Source: Pyrus communis | Lineage: Eukaryota; Streptophyta; Magnoliopsida; Rosales; Rosaceae | Direction of reading: 5' to 3' | Assembly (NCBI RefSeq): GCF_963583255.1 | Contig: NC_084815.1 | Location: 18,120,807-18,184,806 of the forward strand | Length of the DNA stretch: 64,000 bases | Part shown: piece after piece, positions 35,627 to 46,601 of the stretch | Numbering within the stretch: the stretch's first letter is position 1 | Layout: every line of letters begins with the position of its first letter | Position numbers and translations under genes: made by a program | Notes under the pieces: model-generated | What the model saw: only the letters and a program-made list of their open reading frames with translations | Database searches by the model: none | Told to the model about the DNA's origin: nothing

Positions 35627-35857
35627 GGGCTCATTGGATGTACTTTTAAAATGATTGAAAGCGATTTTAGATAAAATGTTTTTTGGTTTCAAAAACACTT
35701 AGAGTGCTTTATGCAATAACCACCAGTTATGTGCTTCTTACATGAAGCACTTTAAGTGTTTTTCTAGAATTTACTTGCATCTTTACTAAAGATTGGTTCT
35801 AAAACTATTTTCACCAAAAGAGTTTTCAGTCATTTTAAAAGCACATCTAAACGAGCT
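35627..35857. mobile_element. MITE, family shared with 40599-40774
   Basis: Inverted ends GGGCTCATTGGATGTACTTT and AAAAGCACATCTAAACGAGCT enclose AT-rich sequence with repeated AAAAGCACTT-like motifs. It is longer in the middle than its relative at 40599. No coding sequence. Confidence 0.6.
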
Positions 35858-36052
35858 CAAAGAGGCTAGATACCTATTTTTTTAACATTGTTCATCGGCT
35901 AAACTAGCAAAAAAATTTTTAAATGTTTGAGGTACTCTAAAGCCTCTAATTCATGGACAATAGGTATGGAAAACGTTAAAATTGTTCTTTTACCAGGTGA
36001 CTAAGGAATGCACGATTACTCATTCTTTAATTTGATATCAAGAGAGCATTGG

Positions 36053-36412
36053 TAGAAGAAGTTAAGGTTTCATCATAAAACCTATCGGTAATATGGGAAG
36101 TAACCCTACTCTTTATAAGCCCTTGCAAGGCTTGTTCTATCACCGATGTGGGATTTTGTAATTCATATTCTCACATACCCCTCATGTATGAAGGATATTC
36201 AAGTCAAATACATGGGGAACAAATTGAGTGACCTGAAGAACACGTGATTGTTAGGCTTCACACATGGCTAATCTGCACTTTGATACCATAAAAAAAAAGT
36301 TACAAATTCATCATAAAACCTGCCAATATATGAAGTTGCTCAATTCTTTAATAAATCTTATAACGTTTGATGTTTCATTGATGTGAGATTTGTCTTTCAC
36401 ACTTTAATCTCA
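36053..36412 (-). mobile_element. TRIM element, copy A (360 bp)
   Basis: Two direct repeats of about 120 bp (36053-36175 and 36289-36412) flank a 113-bp interior. Read on minus, the right repeat is followed by TGGTATCAAAG, a site for initiator Met tRNA. The interior ends in CATGAGGGGT, a short polypurine tract, before the second repeat. These are the minimal parts of a retrotransposon without genes. Target duplication not established. Confidence 0.6.
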
Positions 36413-36433
36413 ATTTTTAGTATTAATTCAAGT

Positions 36434-36558
36434 GAGTTTTAACGAAAAACCACATTTTTACATTAAAAAGTCAATCTTGATACTATTCATTTTATCTTTT
36501 ATTTTGTCCTTATCATTAAAACTTAAAATTTTAAAATCATTTTTATTAGTTTTCTTTT
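36434..36558. mobile_element. short MULE-like MITE (125 bp)
   Basis: Inverted ends GAGTTTTAACGAAAAACC and TTTTTATTAGTTTTC resemble those of 23320-24550. Flanks AATTCAAGT (36425-36433) and AATTCAAAT (36559-36567) form a 9-bp duplication with one mismatch. Confidence 0.5.
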
Positions 36559-36772
36559 AATTCAAATGACGGGTGACTAAAGAGAAGCGAACTTCCTAGG
36601 CGTAGGGACCTAAAAAGATCACAATAATCCAGGGTCCATCCGGCCTTTTTATTCAAAAAATTAAAAATTAGTACTTAGTAATCAACTTCACATCCACCCA
36701 ATGTAATTAATCAGAGGCTCCAGTCTTTTTTCAATATTAAATTATTTGATTTCATTGACTTTACAAAATCTA

Positions 36773-36968
36773 GGATTTGGATCCTCTCCTGAGTTGGAGA
36801 GGATTCTTCTCATCAATCATCATTGGCCGTTAGATTTTTATTCAACGGCTATAATTATTATAATTTTAAAGAGACCTCCCATTTATAGTCATTGAATAAA
36901 AATTCAACGGCCAAAGATGATCGATGAAGAGGATCCTCTCCATTAGCTCAGGAGTGGATCCAAGTCTC
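36773..36968. mobile_element. MITE with GGATCCTCTCC arms (196 bp)
   Basis: Arms of about 75 bp pair across a short AT-rich loop (TTTGGATCCTCTCCTGAG at the left, GCTCAGGAGTGGATCCAAG at the right). A perfect 8-bp duplication AAAATCTA flanks it (36765-36772 and 36969-36976). Confidence 0.8.
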
Positions 36969-37497
36969 AAAATCTAAATTCTCATTCCACTTCCCAATAT
37001 ATAAATTAATATTTTATTTAAAACAGATCACACTCCAATCCCTTCCCCCCATCAGATCCTTTTGTTTTTCATTGTCTTGCTCACGGCTATTTCTTTTGAC
37101 TCTTTTTCTCACTGCGACAAAAGGAGTCCCCAGCATGAACAGATTTTTATATTTAACTTTTCAATTTGTAATTTTATATAGCTTATCAATATCATCTTCC
37201 AGTGCAAATTAATTTAACAAATAACATTTGTTTTGCAGATTAGAAAATTTAATTCCATTATTTCAACAAAGAAAAAGACATTGAAGTTTAGTTGGCCTAG
37301 AATCCAAAGTATGCATTTTACTCTCAATTCCTTTTACAACTTTTGTTTCTAAATTATGATTATTTTCTTATTAAATTGATGTCTTGCAATTTCTTTTAAT
37401 TAATAGCCTAATTTGTTTTAGTTTGTAAAATTTAGTATATATGCTCATATTTCTTATAATTTAAAGTTAGTCAATCTATATTTTTCAATTTTCAGTT

Positions 37498-40400
37498 ATG
37501 GAAAAGTATTTCAAAAGAAAATCACAGCCGAAGATATTAGAGTCGTCATCTCCAAAGAGTCCAAAGAACAATGAAAGTAGTTCAAAACAAATTTGTGTGG
37601 ATTCTACGGAGGTTAACATGGAAACTCTTGAATATGATCTTGGATTACATAGACCGATTTTGAGTTATCATCCTAATATTCGAGACCAAGTTCAAAGAGC
37701 CTATTTGCAAAACAAACCTTGTCAACCACGAACTCATACATTTCCTTACACGAATTTTGGAACAAAACCTAGAAGGTTCAATCGTGCTTTGTTTACTCAG
37801 TTTCCTACTTGGTTGGAGTATAACACATAACAAGACGCAACCTATTTTGGAGTATAACATATAACAAGATGTAACCTATTGTTTATGTTGTTATCTCTTC
37901 AAACCTGACATTGGAGATCAATCCGGTGGGGATACTTTTGTTGGGGTCAAATTTAAGCATTGGAAGTGTAAGAGGAAACTAGAAATTCATGTTGGAAGAC
38001 CAAATAGTTCTCATAATAATGCTTGGAGAAACTGTGAGGCCTTGCTAAACCAAAAGCAACATATTTGAAATAGTTATTTCAAAACAAACTAACCAAGACC
38101 GAATTGATTATTGAACTTGATTAGGTGCATCAGTTGGTGTGAGTAGAATTCTCTTACAAAAAGGTCTTCCGTTTCATGGGCATGATGAATCTAAAAATTC
38201 ACTGAACCAAGGAAACTTTCTTGAAATTTTGCGGTGGCTACATCACTATAATGAGGGTATAAAAGTCAAGGTTCTAAAAGACGCTAGGCACTAGTCGGGC
38301 GGCGAGAATGGGCCTAGCGCCTAGGCTGGGCCTATGCGGATTATTATATAAATAATATAGTTTTTTTAAATAATATACATGTAATGTTAGGGTTTTTAAT
38401 AGAAATGGTCTTAAATGGAAAAGGAATAATAAAACAATACAAAAATATGTAAAAAAAAAAAATGGTGATTGATTTGGATGAGAAAAGAAACAAAAGAATC
38501 TTGACCCAAAAAAATAAAAAAGAGAAAAAAAAGAACATAAAATAGTGAGATCAGGAAACATGGAACCAAACCGGGATGGTGGAACCATAAAGACCTAATT
38601 CGTCCATTTAGATTGAAAAAAAATGGTGGTCCCCCCAGTCATCTTCTTCCTCGCGACTTTGCAACGTAACTTTTCCAAATTCAAAATTTTACTTGGTTCC
38701 GGCATCTTCAAATACGACCGACTAGACACCGCCCAACCCCGTCTAACCCTGTGTAGACTTGCATAGCTTCGTCTAGATCCGCCTAATCCCGCCCAACGTC
38801 CGTCTAATACTTTCTCTGATTTTGCAACCGATTATGAGTTAATCGCGGCAGTTGGCCTCTACCCAGCGCCTAGGCTGATTTTTAGAATACTAATAAAAGT
38901 TGTCACGCTAGAAATGCTCCTAAAATTTTGAAACTGACATCATATTTAGAAGGATATCTTAAGTGCTATTTCATATGAAATCATCAGTTCAATAACTAGT
39001 GATATTGGTGATTCTTTATTTAACATTCTTGCTGATGAATCACGAGACAAGTCTTCAAATGAGCAAATGGCCATTGTACTATGCTATATGGATAAGGGCC
39101 AAGTGATAGAGCGCTTTGTAGGTATTAAGCATTCACAGATACTAAAGCATCCTCACTCAAGTTAGCCATTGATAACTTCTTTTCTAGACATGGATTAAGT
39201 ATATCCAAATTGCTTGGACAAGGCTATGATGGGCAAGTAATATGCAAGGTGAGTTCAATGGCCTTAAAGCTCTAGTTTTAAATGAGAATACATCTGCCTT
39301 TTATGTTCATTGTTTTGCTCATCAACTTCAATTAGCTTTAGTAGCAGTGGCAAAAAAGAATTTAGAAATTGGGGATCTCTTCAATAAAGTTTCTTCTATG
39401 GTGAATGTTGTGGCGGCATCTTTTAAGCGTAGTGATATTCTTAGAAAGAAACATGCTTATGTAGTTTTGGAAGCACTATAAAATTATGAGCTTTCAAGTG
39501 GACAAGGTTTGAATCAAGAAACTACTCTTAAGCGGGCTACTTATACACGAAGGAGCTCTCACTATAACTATTTAATCAATTTGGCTCACATGTTCTCATC
39601 AGCGATAGAAATGCTTCACATTGTAAGAAGAGATGGAACAAGTTCAGAACAAAAATTTGAAGCAAAGGTTCTATTGACTTTTATTCAATCTTTCAACTTC
39701 ATTTTTTGTCTACACTTGATGAAGAAGGCTTTGGGAATCACAAACAATTTGTCACAGGCATTACAAAAGAAGGATCAAAATATTATGAATGCAATGAACT
39801 TGGTCAATATATGCAAAGCAAGATTGTAAAGGCTGAAAGAAAGTGGTTGGGAATCTTTATTTGATTAAAAGTTTCATCCTTTTATGACAAGAATCGTATT
39901 AAAAATCCTAGCATGGATGATATTTTTTCAAGTGGAGATCGGCCAAACCAAAAAGCTCATCCCATCACAAACTTGCATCATTATCGTGTTGATTTATTCA
40001 CCAGTGTCACAGATAAGCAACTCACTGAGTTAAACGATCAATTTACTGAGAAGAATACCGAATTACTTCTTTGTGTTGCATGTTTAAATTCAAGTAATTC
40101 TTTCTCCACTTGTGACAAAGAAAAATTGATGCGTCATGTCCAATTTATCCAAGTGATTTTTCCAAGCACGATCTTGAGTTACTCAAAGAACGTCTTGAGA
40201 ATTACATTTGGGACATGACCTCTAATAGTGAGTTTGTAGATTTGAAAGGAATTCGCAATCTTGCACAAAAGATGGTTGAAACAAAGAAATATCAAACTTA
40301 CCCATTAGTGTACTTACTTTTGACACTAGCACTCATCTTACCGGTTGTAACTGCAAGTGTAGAGCGAGTCTTTTTTGCTATGAACATTGCGAAGAACACC

Positions 40401-40543
40401 TTACGCAATTGAATGGGTGATTTGTGGATGAATGATTATTTGGTTGCTTATATTGAGAAAGATGTTTTTAATAGTATAGAGGACAAGGCTATCATGCAAC
40501 GGTTTCAAAATATGAAAACTCGTCGAGGACAATTATTATGATT
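37498..40543 (+). pseudogene. hAT transposase gene, ZMYM1-like, decayed
   Basis: The ATG at 37498 follows a splice-acceptor-like TTTTCAG. Residues 1-110 (MEKYFKRKS..., RDQVQRAYLQNKPCQPRTH) are the TTF-type zinc-finger N-terminus of plant 'zinc finger MYM-type 1-like' hAT proteins. The DUF4371/RNase H-like core is recognisable at about 38980-39480 (LADESRDKSSNEQMAIVLCYM; QGEFNGLKALVLNENTSAFYVHCFAHQLQLAL). The dimerisation domain is at 40295-40410 (YPLVYLLLTLALILPVVTASVERVFFAMN). Full proteins have about 750-800 residues, and nearly the whole length is represented. Breaks include a 36-bp tandem duplication near 37817-37886, frameshifts, several stops and a MITE insertion at 38267-38892. The element's own ends were not found. 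Confidence 0.82.
38267..38892. mobile_element. hAT-type MITE inside the hAT transposase gene (626 bp)
   Basis: Ends CAAGGTTCTAAAAGACGC and TGATTTTTAGAATACTA are inverted repeats. A perfect 8-bp duplication ATAAAAGT flanks the insertion (38259-38266 and 38893-38900). Near both ends are CGCCTAGGC palindromes. The transposase coding similarity resumes on both sides. Short minus-strand open frames inside are Phe-rich artefacts. Confidence 0.8.
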
Positions 40544-40598
40544 CTTGGAAATATGTAATATTATCGATGCTATGTTATTTTGAATTTTGGTTACTTTC

Positions 40599-40773
40599 GA
40601 GCTTGTTTGGATGTGCTTTAAAATAGCTGAAAACATTTTTAGAGAAAATGTTTTTAGATTCCAAAAGCACTTTAAGTACATTTTCAAGATTTACTTGCAT
40701 TTTACTAGGGATTGGTTCTAAAAACATTTTCACCAAAAACGCTTTCAGTTATTTAAAAACACATTCAAACGAG

Positions 40774-40774
<1 letters not shown>
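40599..40774. mobile_element. MITE with GAGCTTGTTTGGATGTG ends
   Basis: The left arm GAGCTTGTTTGGATGTGCTTT pairs with AAACACATTCAAACGAGC at the right. It is related to 35627-35857 and directly followed by a TA microsatellite. Confidence 0.65.

Positions 40775-40778
<4 letters not shown>

Positions 40779-40812
<34 letters not shown>
40779..40812. repeat. (TA)n microsatellite
   Basis: About 17 uninterrupted TA units next to a MITE end; such tracts are common at MITE borders. Confidence 0.9.
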
Positions 40813-40814
<2 letters not shown>

Positions 40815-41326
40815 GATATTTTGGTTAGTAGTGTTGTAATACTTTCCGTTTAAATTTTTATATTCTTTTTTAACCTTTGTGAAAGGTCCCTCATAATCCA
40901 AAATTCTGACTTCACCATCGTATTTGTCTCTATATCTTAAATCTTCATGCTGGTAACCCGCCAGCTATTGTTATTTTCAAGCAACCGACAAAAATTCAAG
41001 CGTAGATCCTCGATCTACACAACCAACTATAAGTCTATATCTTTTCGTTGGAAAACCTCCATACTCTCTGTACACAATTTAGCGTCATTACTCAGTAGAA
41101 ATGGGTTTTTAGACAATAAATTTATTTCGAAACTTCCCGAAACGTTACAGTGTATATGGGAAGTTGATATCAGCCACATGCACAGATTCAGTGGGATGTT
41201 ACCAAATCCTACACAAGCATCCTCCCATGTGGTCCCGGTTCAATCCCTGGAGCCTAGAGTTCCGCTTCCCATATGATTTCTACCCGCTGGAGCAAATTAT
41301 TAGAAGATATATTTGAATTTAGTTTT
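40813..41326. other. no recognisable gene
   Basis: A 109-codon plus-strand open frame (40947-41276) matches nothing I know and probably occurs by chance. Confidence 0.3.
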
Positions 41327-41693
41327 TGAAAAAAATTAGAGATACCATTATAAAATTTATTGATAATATGAAAAGTAGTTCAATTTTTTACAAGTCATTG
41401 TAAAGTTTCTCTTTTCATCAATATGTGACTATTTTATTTTTGCATTCTAACATGCCCTGTCACGTGTGTTTAATTTTTAAGCCAAATATGTGGACAATAC
41501 GAATTAGGTGATGTGAAACACGTTTGGCTGTTGGGCTTGACATATGTTAAAATAACATGCTCTGATACCATGAAGAAAGTTAAAGTTCACCAAAAAACCA
41601 ATTGACAATATGAGGAGTAATTTAACCTCTTATAGGCCTTGTAATATTTCTTCTTTCATTAATATGAAACTTTTTTACCTTCACATGCTTACA
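41327..41693 (-). mobile_element. TRIM element, copy B (367 bp)
   Basis: Direct repeats of about 125 bp (41327-41452 and 41571-41693) both contain CAAT.TGA.AATATGA.AAGTA-like motifs. Read on minus, the right repeat is followed at once by TGGTATCAGAGCATG, an exact initiator Met tRNA primer-binding site. A purine-rich CACGTGACAGGGCA precedes the other repeat. It is the same family as copy A. Confidence 0.7.
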
Positions 41694-42105
41694 TTTTGAA
41701 AGCCTCTGTTTTCTGCTTTTAATTTCTCAAAAGTATCATATACTCTTAAATAACTACGTACCTCTCCATCTTGTACTTTGAAGAGAGGGTAGCGGATGCT
41801 GAGTAGTGAGTTGTTTGGCCAGAAGGACATACAAATGCAATCATCAATAAGTAAATCTTTAATAATTAATAGCAAATCGAGCACTTACTACAGCGGCACC
41901 GAATATGGGTAAAGCCATCCACCCTCAGTGATCTGTTTTGTTCAAAACACGTTTTGCATGTTCACTGCTTTATGTAGCTACTAGCTTGCTAGTTGTACTC
42001 GGTTCAGTTCATACACTAACTGGATCTGGTATGTCAGATGTATAACTGCTACAAGTCCACGTTGATGTATTCATCGATCTTTGGGAACCTTGCTCGGTGC
42101 ATTAA
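41694..42105. other. no recognisable gene
   Basis: A short minus-strand open frame (41681-41884) overlaps the TRIM end and is not convincing. Nothing else is seen. Confidence 0.3.
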
Positions 42106-42302
42106 GAGCACTTCCAGTGTGGTAGCCAGAGGTTCCTAAGACTATCCATTGAGTGAACAGTAATTGCTCTTAATAAATAGTAATTATTTTTTGTATCTTC
42201 ACTTTTGCACTTGAATAGTCCTAGCAATTGGCAATAAAAAATTACTATTTTTTTATTTATAAAACAATACAAAATAATTTTATTTGTAATTTCAGATAAG
42301 AT

Positions 42303-42530
42303 GTGCCACATGTCATTATTCGAAAAGACAATTATTGATGATGGATTTCCGATAAGATTTTTAATCGTTCTCCTTGTGCCACGTGTCATTATCCGAAAAT
42401 ACGATTATTGGTGATGAATTTCCGATAAGATTTTTAACCAATCACATCGTGCCACATGTCACAATCTGTTTACAATCTTTGAGGATAGATTTCGATCAAA
42501 TTTTTAACGAATGACGGCATGCCACGTGAC
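42303..42530. repeat. 73-bp subterminal tandem repeats with CACGTG boxes
   Basis: Three and a partial unit begin GTGCCACATGTCATTATTCG, GTGCCACGTGTCATTATCCG, GTGCCACATGTCACAATCTG and ATGCCACGTGACATTATC. Each carries CACGTG or CACATG near its start and a GATTTTTAA-like segment near its end. They lie between the left end and the plus-strand frame, where transposase binding or promoter elements are expected. Confidence 0.7.
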
Positions 42531-42698
42531 ATTATCTACAACCTAATCCTTCTGAATCCTCCATATAATCCACCATCCATCCTCGCAAATCTCATACCAA
42601 GTTTCTCAAGATCTCAATCATTATTCATAGTTTCTGCTTCCTTCTTCACCAAAATCAAAATTTGTATCATTATTCATAATTTCTACTTCTTTCTTTCA

Positions 42699-42930
42699 AT
42701 GTCTTCTTCTTCCTCAAGGATGATGTAGGAAATCGATCAACAAGAGGAAGAATTGTTTAACCAATCATAAGGAATGTTCAATCTCCAGGTGGCCCAAAAT
42801 GAGATGGAAGATGATAAGGAGCGTAGAAGGAGAAATGATGAAGCAAGAATGGCCAGAACCTCACAATCTTGTTTGGTCATCCAAGCTGTGGCTCAGATCT
42901 GCAGGCCCAGCCGTTCCGCAACTCTGAATT
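42699..42930 (+). pseudogene. possible N-terminus of the Harbinger transposase
   Basis: From the ATG at 42699 the frame reads MSSSSSRMM, stop, EIDQQEEELFNQS, stop, then an Arg/Glu-rich stretch (42777-42880: EMEDDKERRRRNDEARMAR). This resembles the acidic/basic start of plant HARBI1/ALP1-like transposases, but the nuclease domain is missing, so the assignment rests mainly on context. Confidence 0.4.
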
Positions 42931-43136
42931 TAGGACAATCTTTGACAATATTCCAACATTCCCACCAGGTGAATGATTTGTTTTTGCTTTTGGTTTTGGC
43001 ATTATACCAAGCTAGTGCTTGAAGTTCCTACACAATGCGGGAGAAGAAATAATTATAATGAAAGTAGGTAACAAATAAATAATACAAACAAATAATTATA
43101 ATCAAAGTAGCTAACAAATAAATAATATATTGTTAT

Positions 43137-43418
43137 CTGATCTGCTAAATTTTCCCCACTTCGAAGATTACCACTAGCTTGTGCCAAGGCGTCTCTCCAC
43201 GTACTAAACGATTGGCTAAGTAATTTTCAACGACTGGACATCGATTCTTTGGTTCTTTTCCCACCCATTTTATCAAGATAATTGGTATAAATAAGACCCC
43301 ACATTCCTCGCAACTGCATCTCATTACCCGTAAGCGAATTATGAGTAACTTCAACCCAGTTAGTACACAACGCAATATCTTCAAGAAGCGTCTAATTCGT
43401 ACCTGCCTCATTAGTCAT
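43137..43418 (-). pseudogene. Harbinger ORF1, Myb/SANT-like protein fragment
   Basis: From an ATG at 43416-43418 the minus frame gives, after a stop at codon 9, LLEDIALCTNWVEVTHNSLTG and MWGLIYTNYLDKMGGKRTKE, then SMSSRWKLLSQSFSTW. This is the trihelix-like Myb/SANT domain of the second Harbinger protein, often annotated in plants as a NAM-associated or 'glutathione S-transferase T3-like' protein. A C-terminal region is missing. In active relatives this protein helps the transposase bind DNA. Confidence 0.6.
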
Positions 43419-44201
43419 TTTGTTGGAAAAAAAATTAGATTGAAATTTTGAGAGAAAGATAGGAATGTGGTTGAACATAGTCGAGAAAATATGAAATTGT
43501 GATGTAAGGTAGAAGATAATGAGAAGGTATTTATTGAGAAAGTAAAATCATTTTTTTTTTAATTTTTCAATTTTTTTTTCCGATTTTTAATAATTTTTAA
43601 CATTTTTTTTGAAAATTTTTATTCACCTAATTAATCTATACCGTTAGATTTAAACAAATTTGAATTCCAACACTCCATATTGTGCCACATGGCACAACGG
43701 TAACATTTCTGGTTTTTTAACTGTTTTTTTTTTTTTAAAAAAAAAAATTTTAAAGTCGAATAACGTGGACCGTTGATCTCAGATCCAACGACTGATATTA
43801 AATAAGGTTATTTAATTTTTTTTTAGTATTGGAAATCCAACGGTCCACAAACTGTAGTCGTTGAAATCTAACGGAGGTGGGGAAGTCACGTGGCTCCCCA
43901 GCGGTAAGAAAACTGAGTGCGCCGCGGGCCCCTTTTCTGAATTTCTGTCAGCTGACGCGCGCCCACGCGTACTTGAAGGCCACGCGCTTGACAGAAAAAA
44001 TATAAAGACAGCTGACGTCTCCTTGATGTCAGCCCACGTCAAACTGCCTTCGAGTGCTCGGGCTGGCACGAATCTATGGGCCTCTCCATTGGGCTTGCTC
44101 AAGCTCGCTCGCCAGCCAACGCTGGGTTTCCTCCCTCGGGCAATTAAGCCCTGTTCCGCAACCTATCCCTCGACCACGAGCTCCCGCTGGAGTTGCTCTA
44201 A

Positions 44202-44769
44202 CATAGCTTCTTTCTATTTTATTTTGGAAGAAATCAAAGACTAGACCTATATTAATCATAACTCTAACCTATTACATTATCCTTCTTCACCGCTTACCAA
44301 CCCTAAAGCTGTCTGGTACGCATAAAGGATTTTAAGGGAAATGAGTTTCCATGTCTTTTCTTATGCGAATGGAAATGAGCACTCCTTTTTTAACCAACAA
44401 TACACTTAAAGAGTAAGAAAGTGGGCTAGTAATAATGTGGTTTGAGTTCATATTTGACAAGAATTGAATCTTACCACTTTTAATTGTTATAAAAAACACA
44501 TTTATCATAAAAAATTTAAATGTTTTATTGGTTTACATGAGAAAGGAAAGTGAATACTAAAAAGCTGAAGGGCTTTAATTTCCCTCCTATTTTTGTATCA
44601 CTGGTCCGGTGATTTTGCGGATGGTTGGGACGAGGGGGATAAGTCAACAGTGGTTTTCTTCTTGGCTTAATTGTTTTCGTATGTTTACGCTGCTTAGCGA
44701 TTTGCGTGGTCTTACTTTTTTAGCTATGATTTTGTCTGATCCTTAATTTCGAATTTATCATCACTAATC
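44202..44769. other. no recognisable gene
   Basis: Intergenic DNA; the stretch 44405-44480 is similar to about 25130-25215 (both contain GGGCTAGTAATAATGTGGTT-like sequence). Confidence 0.3.
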
Positions 44770-44774
44770 TATTG

Positions 44775-46521
44775 TGTAACGTCCCGGTTCCGAAATATTT
44801 ATTTTCGGAAATTAGTTCCAATTATAGGCCCAATTCAATTCTCCTGTTTGATTTATTACCAGTACACTTTATTTATTTATTTTTTTTAAATCCTAACTAC
44901 TCACATAAGTATCCACCAAACTTACTTTGAAAAACATACGTTTATATTTTTACTTTAACACCAATACCTGCATATTCATTCTAATTCCCAACAAGAGATC
45001 AATCTCAATTGTCCAATTACCATAATTACATAATTTCCTGTTTAATTTATTAAACGTTCACACAATTTATAACTAGAATTTATATATACAAAATATAAGA
45101 TTTCCCTTTATAATAAAATTCCAAACTCCTTACTTAGTTCAATTTCTCAATCAAAGCTTTGTCTTGTTTATTTCATCTCACTTATTGTATGGCTGCATCT
45201 AACGTCTCGTTAGACTACGTATGTACCATAAACAGGGATCAAGCTATTCGTAGTTCACATTTCCAAAAATTCAAACCAAATCCAAATATATTCATTTAAT
45301 CCAACATATACCACAATCATATTAATATTCAAACCATAGCAGTTAGGTCTCAAAAGATAATCAGAATAACGAAATTCGCATAAAAACACAATGTCGGGTC
45401 CCTGGCAGTGCGCCGCCGCACACACCGCCGCGGGTGGTAGTCGGCAGCCCCGGTTCGCCGAAAAATTCAACTATTTCTAAAAATTCTCAAAACTTACATA
45501 AATGAAGATCTCAAAGAGTAGAGCAAACTTTATACATGCGGCCAAGTCCAATTGGCCTCAAACCCGTCGGAAACCCTATAAATGGGTGGCCCCAAAACAT
45601 CACCTCTAGTGCTCCGCTGCCCCTGCCATTGTTTGGGCTTTGTTCCAGACCTCAAGGGGAGTCTAATGGTGGTGGAGATCGATGTAGCTTGCTTCAGATT
45701 TAGTTGATTCGAACACACACTCACTGCACCCCACCGTGCGGTATCTCCCGATTTAAAGTCTAAATCCCTATATTTTTGGAATGTAATAGGAAGAGGGAAG
45801 GTCGTGGAGGGGTTTCCAAGTGGTTGTTTGATGTAATTCACCGGAAAAAGGGGTGAAAACCCGTCAGAAATATGTACGGCGCCAATCGGGTCGGGTCACC
45901 AAGACCTAGGTCCCCATCCTCCATTTCTTTTTTCTCTCCTTTCTCATCCCTGTTCTCTCTCCCCATTGGTCACCATCTCCCCAATTCCTTCCTCTTTTTC
46001 CTCCTTTCTCTTCTTTTCTTTTAATCACAACCATCCATCATTTATTTTTTTCTCTTCAATCACAGCCACACACGTGGCACAATTCATGGCTCCAGATTTC
46101 TGGAGCCTTCTAATTGGAAATAATATTACCAAAAAGCCCTGATTTTATACGTTAATAACTCTTTTGTTATAACTTCATTTCAAGAACGGTTTGCGCCTAC
46201 GCATTCATTAGTTCAAGCCCTATTCAAAATATAAATTGTGACCTAAAAATGTCTACGGATTTTAAATAGTTAATTTCCAAACTTTAAACTTCAAAAGCAG
46301 TTTAATTTAAAACTGAACTCAAATAAATTAATATAAATTCCTGAAAAATAATATAAACTCTCAATACCACAAATACATACATTATAATAATTCCCGTAAC
46401 AAAACTTTACGATTTTCCCAATTCTATCTTTGGGACCGTACATCGATTTAATTTCGATTTTCTTCACATATTCACAATTATGAGTATAAAATTCATATAT
46501 TTAAATTTTCAGGGTATTACA
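44775..46521. mobile_element. solo LTR, 1747 bp, probably Ty3/gypsy
   Basis: It starts TGTAACGTCCCGG and ends GGGTATTACA (TGTAA...TTACA ends). A perfect 5-bp duplication TATTG flanks it (44770-44774 and 46522-46526). It has no internal genes; the open frames at 45255-45470 and 45530-45841 (minus) have no family match. TGTAAC...GTTACA-type ends are common in plant gypsy LTRs, so the class is inferred. Confidence 0.78.
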
Positions 46522-46601
46522 TATTGTGGTAGATTTACACCGTTTATTCCTATGTGTTCTTTGTTTATTGTGATTGCCTCATAGGAGTTTATTATGCTTA
46601 A

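Larger units (their letters stand above)
42106..44198. mobile_element. PIF/Harbinger element, deleted derivative, 2093 bp
   Basis: Terminal repeats GAGCACTTCCAGTG and CGCTGGAGTTGCTC are flanked by TAA at both sides (42103-42105 and 44199-44201), the PIF/Harbinger target. Inside are remnants of two opposed genes: a plus-strand frame that could be the transposase start and a minus-strand Myb/SANT-type protein. The catalytic part of the transposase is absent. The right arm (about 43800-44198) is unusually GC-rich; the left arm holds 73-bp tandem repeats. Confidence 0.75.

Noticed and set aside
36241..36290. tRNA gene at the TTTGATACCA motif
   Set aside because: Only the primer-binding complement is present; there is no cloverleaf around it.
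42774..43022. 82-codon plus-strand frame as an independent gene
   Set aside because: It is within the Harbinger element, continues a frame with stops from 42699 and lacks a domain.
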